NCBI GenBank assembly: GCA_905181745.1
Contig: CAJIYV010000100.1
Span: 1 to 18,174 of the forward strand
Direction: 5' to 3'
Origin: an uncultured Actinomycetes bacterium
GTDB lineage: Bacteria > Actinomycetota > Actinomycetes > S36-B12
DNA: 18,174 nucleotides
Part shown: positions 14,521-18,174 of the stretch, piece after piece
How the letters are laid out: each line of letters opens with the position of its first letter
Numbering within the stretch: the first letter of the stretch is position 1
Position numbers and translations under genes: made by a program
Notes under the pieces: model-generated
The model's database searches: none
Told to the model about the DNA's origin: nothing
What the model saw: the letters and a program-made list of their open reading frames with translations, nothing else

Positions 14521-15969
14521 GTGAGCAACGATCGATTTGGGCGGCACCATCTGGGAGCCTTTCTGGCTAGTGCCCTACTGGTCACCTCTTACAACGCCTC
14601 ACCCGTGCTAGCTCAACAAACCGATTCCCTCGCCATTTTTTATATGCAATCTTTGCTCTGGGAGGACTGCGGCAGGGCTACGTGTACCCGCGTAACCGTT
14701 CCTTTGGACTATGCGAAGCCCGAAGGTGACACCATCGCTTTGTCAGTTCGACGGATCGGTTCACCCGATTTGCCGCCGTTAGTAATGAATCCCGGTGGCC
14801 CCGGTTCTGAAGGGACACAATTCGCACAGGGTATTGCCAGATCACTAGATCCGGCTGTGACCGCGGCGTTCACACCTGTGGGGTTCGATCCACGGGGCAC
14901 GGGAGATTCCGCACCAGTGCGGTGCTTCACCGGACGGAGCGCAAACCGATGGCTCAGAACTGACGTGACACCGGACACGATGGCCGAACAGGTGCGATAC
15001 ATGACAGCCGCCGCCAAGATCTCGTCCGCCTGTCAACGGTTCTCACCCACGATTGTTCCCCACATCGGCACTGAAAATACGGTACGAGACATGGACATTA
15101 TTCGAGGTGCACTCGGGAGTGCAAAACTCAATTGGCTCGGATTTTCCTATGGCACTTCACTGGGAACCCGATACGCAGAGCTCTTCCCACACAATGTCGG
15201 ACGCATGGTGCTTGACGGCGCTGTTGATCCTTCGCTTGATGCCATGGAATTGTCACGAGGGCAATCAGCAGGTTTTCAAAGAGCGATCAGAAGATTCGAT
15301 CGCAAATACCCAGGCTCGATTGCCCACATAAACACGCTATTAGCTTCACTGGATTCAATTCCAATGAAAACTGACGGCCTACAGAAACTGGTGCAAAGCG
15401 AGGCATCCACGGCAATCTTTTTGTCCATGTACGACACCTCATTTTGGTCACCGCTGCACGATGCCCTCATTGCCGCGAAAAGAGGTGATGGAACCGAATT
15501 ACAAGAGTTGTCCTACTACGCGAATGACCAAACCGGACCAACTACCTTTTCCAGTAATTCGATCTCTGCCTTTACCTCAATCAACTGCTGGGATTTCCCA
15601 CAAACACCCGCACGTAAGGGCCTCGCAGGAAGAGCAGATCGGTTTGCGAAAAAGGCTTCGGTCCCCGAATTAGCCATGGCCATGAGTTGGGGCAATGCCC
15701 CCTGCAGCACGTGGTTTGATCACTCCCTGACCACGCCGGCCCCGGCCGACACAAGAACAACTGCACCGATTCTTATTGTCGGCACCGCTTTCGACCCCGC
15801 GACGCCGATTTCTTGGGCCCGATCGCTCAAAAAGCAACTGCCCACCAGTTCCCTTCTTACCTATGTAGGTGATGGTCACACGGCCTACCTGGGTGGAAAC
15901 GAGTGCGTTGATCGGGTAGTTGATGAATTCCTGCTTACTGGCGTACCACCCACCACAAAAAGGTGCTAG
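14521..15969 (+). CDS. Secreted alpha/beta hydrolase, tripeptidyl-aminopeptidase type
   Basis: Probable exported peptidase (S33-like) that would trim peptides outside the cell. The 482-residue protein starts with an export signal: short basic start, hydrophobic LGAFLASALLVTS, and a likely cleavage after SPVLA. Then comes the family N-region with TCTRVTVPLDYAKPEGDTI, the oxyanion segment MNPGGPGSEG, and VGFDPRGTGDSAPVRC. The catalytic triad is S209 in GFSYGTS, D425 in FDPATP and H453 in GDGHTAY, the last two in a C-terminal TAP-like domain. Cysteine pairs around C50-C55 and elsewhere fit an extracytoplasmic protein. The substrate is not certain: related proteins include proline iminopeptidases and hydrolases of unknown specificity. 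The stop shares CTAG with the convergent PAC2 gene. A link to the ole pathway is possible but unproven. Confidence 0.88.
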   Translation: MSNDRFGRHHLGAFLASALLVTSYNASPVLAQQTDSLAIFYMQSLLWEDCGRATCTRVTVPLDYAKPEGDTIALSVRRIGSPDLPPLVMNPGGPGSEGTQFAQGIARSLDPAVTAAFTPVGFDPRGTGDSAPVRCFTGRSANRWLRTDVTPDTMAEQVRYMTAAAKISSACQRFSPTIVPHIGTENTVRDMDIIRGALGSAKLNWLGFSYGTSLGTRYAELFPHNVGRMVLDGAVDPSLDAMELSRGQSAGFQRAIRRFDRKYPGSIAHINTLLASLDSIPMKTDGLQKLVQSEASTAIFLSMYDTSFWSPLHDALIAAKRGDGTELQELSYYANDQTGPTTFSSNSISAFTSINCWDFPQTPARKGLAGRADRFAKKASVPELAMAMSWGNAPCSTWFDHSLTTPAPADTRTTAPILIVGTAFDPATPISWARSLKKQLPTSSLLTYVGDGHTAYLGGNECVDRVVDEFLLTGVPPTTKRC

Positions 15970-16898
15970 AGGTCGAGATCTTTGTCTTTGTCGGAGTCTT
16001 TTGCCGAATCAACTTCAGCTAAGAACGCTTCGACTTGGGCCGCGATCTGGTCACCACTGGGAATATCTGCATCAGGCAACCCCCGGGCACCCGCACTCAA
16101 AGCCTCGGCGATTTGATCGTATTGGGCCTCAAGCGCTTTAACCACCGCAGAAAACTCCTCGTTACCGGATAGTTGTTCGGTGATATTTGCAAGGGACTGC
16201 GCCGCCGAATCAGAAAGGTCTCCACGCGGAATAACAATGTCCGGGCCAGCCATCAATCCATCGAGCAAAGCCAGAGCGCCCTGCGGGTATTCAAATTGCA
16301 CTAAGTAGTGCGGCACTTGAGCGGTAATTCCCATCGAATTAAGCCCACATTGACCTAAATGCAGTTCGAGAAGCGCGCCTACATGGCCCGGTACTTCGAT
16401 CTCTCCAATTACCGAACCTGCTCCAAATAAGAGTTCCGGCTTATTCCCATGAACCGTGAGTCCAAGCGGTCGCGTATGCGGAAGCGGCCACGGTATCGCT
16501 GAAAGCCCAATTGCTAGTTCAACTGCGTATTTCTCAACGATGAGCTCAATCGCACTTAAGAATCTATTCCACTGGTAGTCAGGTTCGGGCCCCGAGAGTA
16601 GAAGAAAGTGTTTTCCGTTGGCATCCTCAACGTCATGTAAGGCGATCTTGGGAAAATCAACTGAAGCAAAATGATCCACGACAAATTGCATTCGCGGACG
16701 ACGCGCTCTGTAGTCAATGAGTTCATCAACGTCAAAACTCGCAATTAAATTATGGCTGCAATTGTCCAAAATGTGTTCGGCTAATTGCCGCACCCCTCCA
16801 CCCGCATCAACAAAACCGTTAAAAGCGTGGATCAAAATAGGGGGAACAGCAAATAGGGCATCCTGATCAAATGCGATCAGTTCAGCTGGATCACGCAT
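15966..16898 (-). CDS. PAC2 family protein (proteasome assembly chaperone 2-like)
   Basis: Member of the PAC2 family, widespread in actinobacteria; the bacterial function is not established, though archaeal and eukaryotic relatives help assemble proteasomes. The 310-residue chain begins with PPILIHAFNGFVDAGGGVRQLAEHIL, contains FDVDELIDYRARRPRM and FLLLSGPEPDYQW (both typical of the actinobacterial group), and a central GLSAIPWPLPHTRP and ITAQVPHYL. The C-terminal 80 residues are acidic and helical, ending in an Asp/Lys run. The ATG at 16898 has a canonical AGGAG eight bases upstream, the best ribosome binding site here. The stop overlaps that of the convergent hydrolase. No proteasome gene is in the window. 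Confidence 0.87.
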   Translation of the reverse strand: MRDPAELIAFDQDALFAVPPILIHAFNGFVDAGGGVRQLAEHILDNCSHNLIASFDVDELIDYRARRPRMQFVVDHFASVDFPKIALHDVEDANGKHFLLLSGPEPDYQWNRFLSAIELIVEKYAVELAIGLSAIPWPLPHTRPLGLTVHGNKPELLFGAGSVIGEIEVPGHVGALLELHLGQCGLNSMGITAQVPHYLVQFEYPQGALALLDGLMAGPDIVIPRGDLSDSAAQSLANITEQLSGNEEFSAVVKALEAQYDQIAEALSAGARGLPDADIPSGDQIAAQVEAFLAEVDSAKDSDKDKDLDL

Positions 16899-16993
16899 TG
16901 CATCATCTCCTTTTGGACCTCAAGTAAACCACGCGCGGCGCGACAACGATCCATATAAATCCGGATGATTCGCCAACGGCGAAAACCCTTCAA

Positions 16994-17281
16994 CTACTGG
17001 GGCTTTGGCTCACTAGGGCGTGGTGGCTTCGGAGTCGGCTTTTTCGCTGCAGATTTTTTCACGGGTGCTTTCTTCGCTGCCGCCTTCTTCGCTGCCGGCG
17101 CAACCTCCGGCGTCCCGGTGCCCGTTGGTGCTTGCGTCTGTTCCACATCCGGAGAGGCCACTGCCGCCGGCCACGGATCCGCTGCTACTTCGTTCGCCAC
17201 TATTACCTGTTTCCGTTTCCACCACAGGAATCCGCCAACACCCGCTGCAATCATGAGCACCGACCCCAAGAACTTCTTCAT
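16994..17281 (-). CDS. Small membrane-anchored protein with H1-like Lys/Ala/Pro tail
   Basis: Not a family I can name. From the ATG at 17281 (preceded by AAGGTG, six bases away) it has 95 residues. The start KKFLGSVLMIAAGVGGFLWW is a single membrane helix followed by KRK, which suggests an N-terminal anchor with the rest in the cytosol. A middle part has ADPWPAAV and many Ala/Thr/Pro. The last 35 residues are AAKK-type repeats that resemble the tails of bacterial histone-H1-like proteins and may bind nucleic acid or an acidic surface. An upstream extension of 51 codons is open but enters the next gene and lacks a start signal. It sits 52 bases after the GTPase-like gene. Confidence 0.75.
   Translation of the reverse strand: MKKFLGSVLMIAAGVGGFLWWKRKQVIVANEVAADPWPAAVASPDVEQTQAPTGTGTPEVAPAAKKAAAKKAPVKKSAAKKPTPKPPRPSEPKPQ
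17070..17097 (-). repeat. 15-base tandem codon repeat in the Lys/Ala tail
   Basis: TTCTTCGCTGCCG on the plus strand occurs twice with a 15-base period (17070-17082 and 17085-17097). It encodes part of the AAKKAAAKK tail and is a likely source of length variation. Confidence 0.7.
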
Positions 17282-17333
17282 GGACCCCACCTTAACATCC
17301 CAGAATTCACGCACGACCGGGTTGAGGGAACCC

Positions 17334-18174
17334 CTAATTCTCGGATCGTAAGTAACTGTGAAATGCCTTAGTAACATCCGTGCTCTTAAAAAAAGATTCC
17401 TGATCAGCTGCTGACAATGTGACCGAGTGCTCACACACTTTTACCCAGGCTGATCCAATTGCCTGGGTCAAACTGGCTGCGACTGCACTGGAAATCACCG
17501 ATCCGGTGATAATTCCTCCCGGGATAAGACGCAATAACTGGGTGACAACATAACGCCCCGCGTAAGTCGCGCCACCAGTAAGAATTGCACTACTGGCAAT
17601 TGACAGTGCGCGAACTTTTGAACGCGGAAGCCCATAAATTGCCGAAATCCGAGCCATCATTGCCACTTGATTGGGCACCAGTAATGCAGCATCCGCTACG
17701 GGGATCGGTATTGCGCCAATTCCGCTAGCCACCACGGTCGCTTGCTTAATGACCGCGGTGGCCGCGTCTTTTTTTCGCCGGCTATCAACACCTTGTGCGG
17801 CGGTTAAGGCATTTCGTGCGGCACCCGGTACTACTTCATAAGTTGCGTCGAGCAATTCCTGCAGTCCGTAGACGACCGTGTCACTAAATGAATCCGACAG
17901 CGCATTGGTCAAGAAGACTCTGCCATCCCCGAAGGTAGGTAGCTGCAAAGACTCAATATAGCCCGCGAATGCCATTGCATCAGGGTGCACCTCCAACTCG
18001 CTATTGCGCTCGACAACTGGCACCTGGGACAACACGATTATGACTGGCAAGCCCAATGCGCTAATAGTGGAGATAAAGGCCTGCTGGGCTCTCTCCAGTC
18101 TTCGATCAGACCAGCGAATGAGATACCACGCCGCATGGATCCGTTGATCCACTACGCCTGAATGCGATTTTTTG
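17334..18174 (-). CDS. GTPase-like protein with DUF697-type membrane domain (5' end outside window)
   Basis: Only the last 279 residues are visible and the frame is open to the right edge, so the start and the P-loop lie outside. The visible part starts near GVVDQRIHAAWYLIRWSDRR, which looks like the middle of a TRAFAC (Era-like) G domain, followed by a strand LPVIIVLSQVP in the place of the G4 motif. From about 150 a DUF697-like region has GIGAIPIPVADAALLVPNQVAMMARISAIYGL and then Gly-rich hydrophobic segments (TGGATYAGRYVV; LIPGGIITGSVISSAVAASL). Such proteins are membrane-associated GTPases of unknown role. The G4 segment reads SQVP instead of N/TKxD. A GTG at 18152 could be mistaken for the start. 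Confidence 0.75.
   Translation of the reverse strand, partial: KKSHSGVVDQRIHAAWYLIRWSDRRLERAQQAFISTISALGLPVIIVLSQVPVVERNSELEVHPDAMAFAGYIESLQLPTFGDGRVFLTNALSDSFSDTVVYGLQELLDATYEVVPGAARNALTAAQGVDSRRKKDAATAVIKQATVVASGIGAIPIPVADAALLVPNQVAMMARISAIYGLPRSKVRALSIASSAILTGGATYAGRYVVTQLLRLIPGGIITGSVISSAVAASLTQAIGSAWVKVCEHSVTLSAADQESFFKSTDVTKAFHSYLRSEN

Noticed and set aside
16965..17351. 128-codon plus-strand frame rich in Phe/Ala
   Set aside because: It is the antisense reading of the Lys/Ala tail (AAGAAG read as CTTCTT), has no ribosome site and no conserved feature.
17282..17434. 51-codon N-terminal extension of the Lys/Ala-tail protein
   Set aside because: It overlaps the 3' end of the GTPase-like gene; the ATG at 17281 has a ribosome site and starts directly at the membrane helix.

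Overview
The window looks like part of a compact chromosome from a small-genome member of the Actinomycetota, possibly a freshwater planktonic lineage. This is an inference from four things: the gene order argS-lysA-hom-thrC-thrB, a fused oleBC gene, a PAC2-family protein, and operon-head genes that start a few bases after a TAnnnT box with no ribosome binding site. G+C is close to half by eye, low for the phylum. Coding density is very high: genes abut, overlap by a few bases, or share stop codons.

Layout. (1) Positions 1-6353, minus strand: one amino-acid and translation block, argS > lysA > hom > thrC > thrB. It covers arginyl-tRNA synthetase, the last step of lysine synthesis, and the homoserine-to-threonine branch. 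thrB runs off the left edge. (2) Positions 6402-7550: a small two-helix membrane protein (plus strand) and a YihY-type membrane protein (minus strand) whose 3' ends overlap antisense. (3) Positions 7613-9600: a tRNA-Arg(CCG) gene, a YhhQ-type queuosine-precursor transporter starting two bases after the tRNA, and a convergent tgt. Transporter plus Tgt is a plausible queuosine salvage pair. (4) Positions 9601-9926: no intact gene. It holds a truncated C-terminal remnant of a spermidine/putrescine (PotD-type) binding protein and a short tandem repeat. (5) Positions 9927-14421, minus strand: the olefin operon oleA > oleBC > oleD, for head-to-head condensation of two fatty acyl chains to a long-chain cis-olefin. 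(6) Positions 14521-15969: a divergent secreted alpha/beta hydrolase of the tripeptidyl-aminopeptidase type. (7) Positions 15966-18174, minus strand: a PAC2 protein, a small membrane-anchored protein with a histone-H1-like Lys/Ala/Pro tail, and a GTPase-DUF697-like protein that runs off the right edge.

Points most worth a second look: a complete olefin pathway next to a potD fragment, which suggests gene replacement; the tRNA-yhhQ junction, where tRNA 3' processing could itself create a nearly leaderless mRNA; the repeated TAnnnT + 6 nt + start codon arrangement; and convergent genes sharing a CTAG stop. I saw no CRISPR array, insertion sequence, phage gene or rRNA. I did not find a clearly new multi-gene system; the ole cluster in an unusual setting is the closest candidate.
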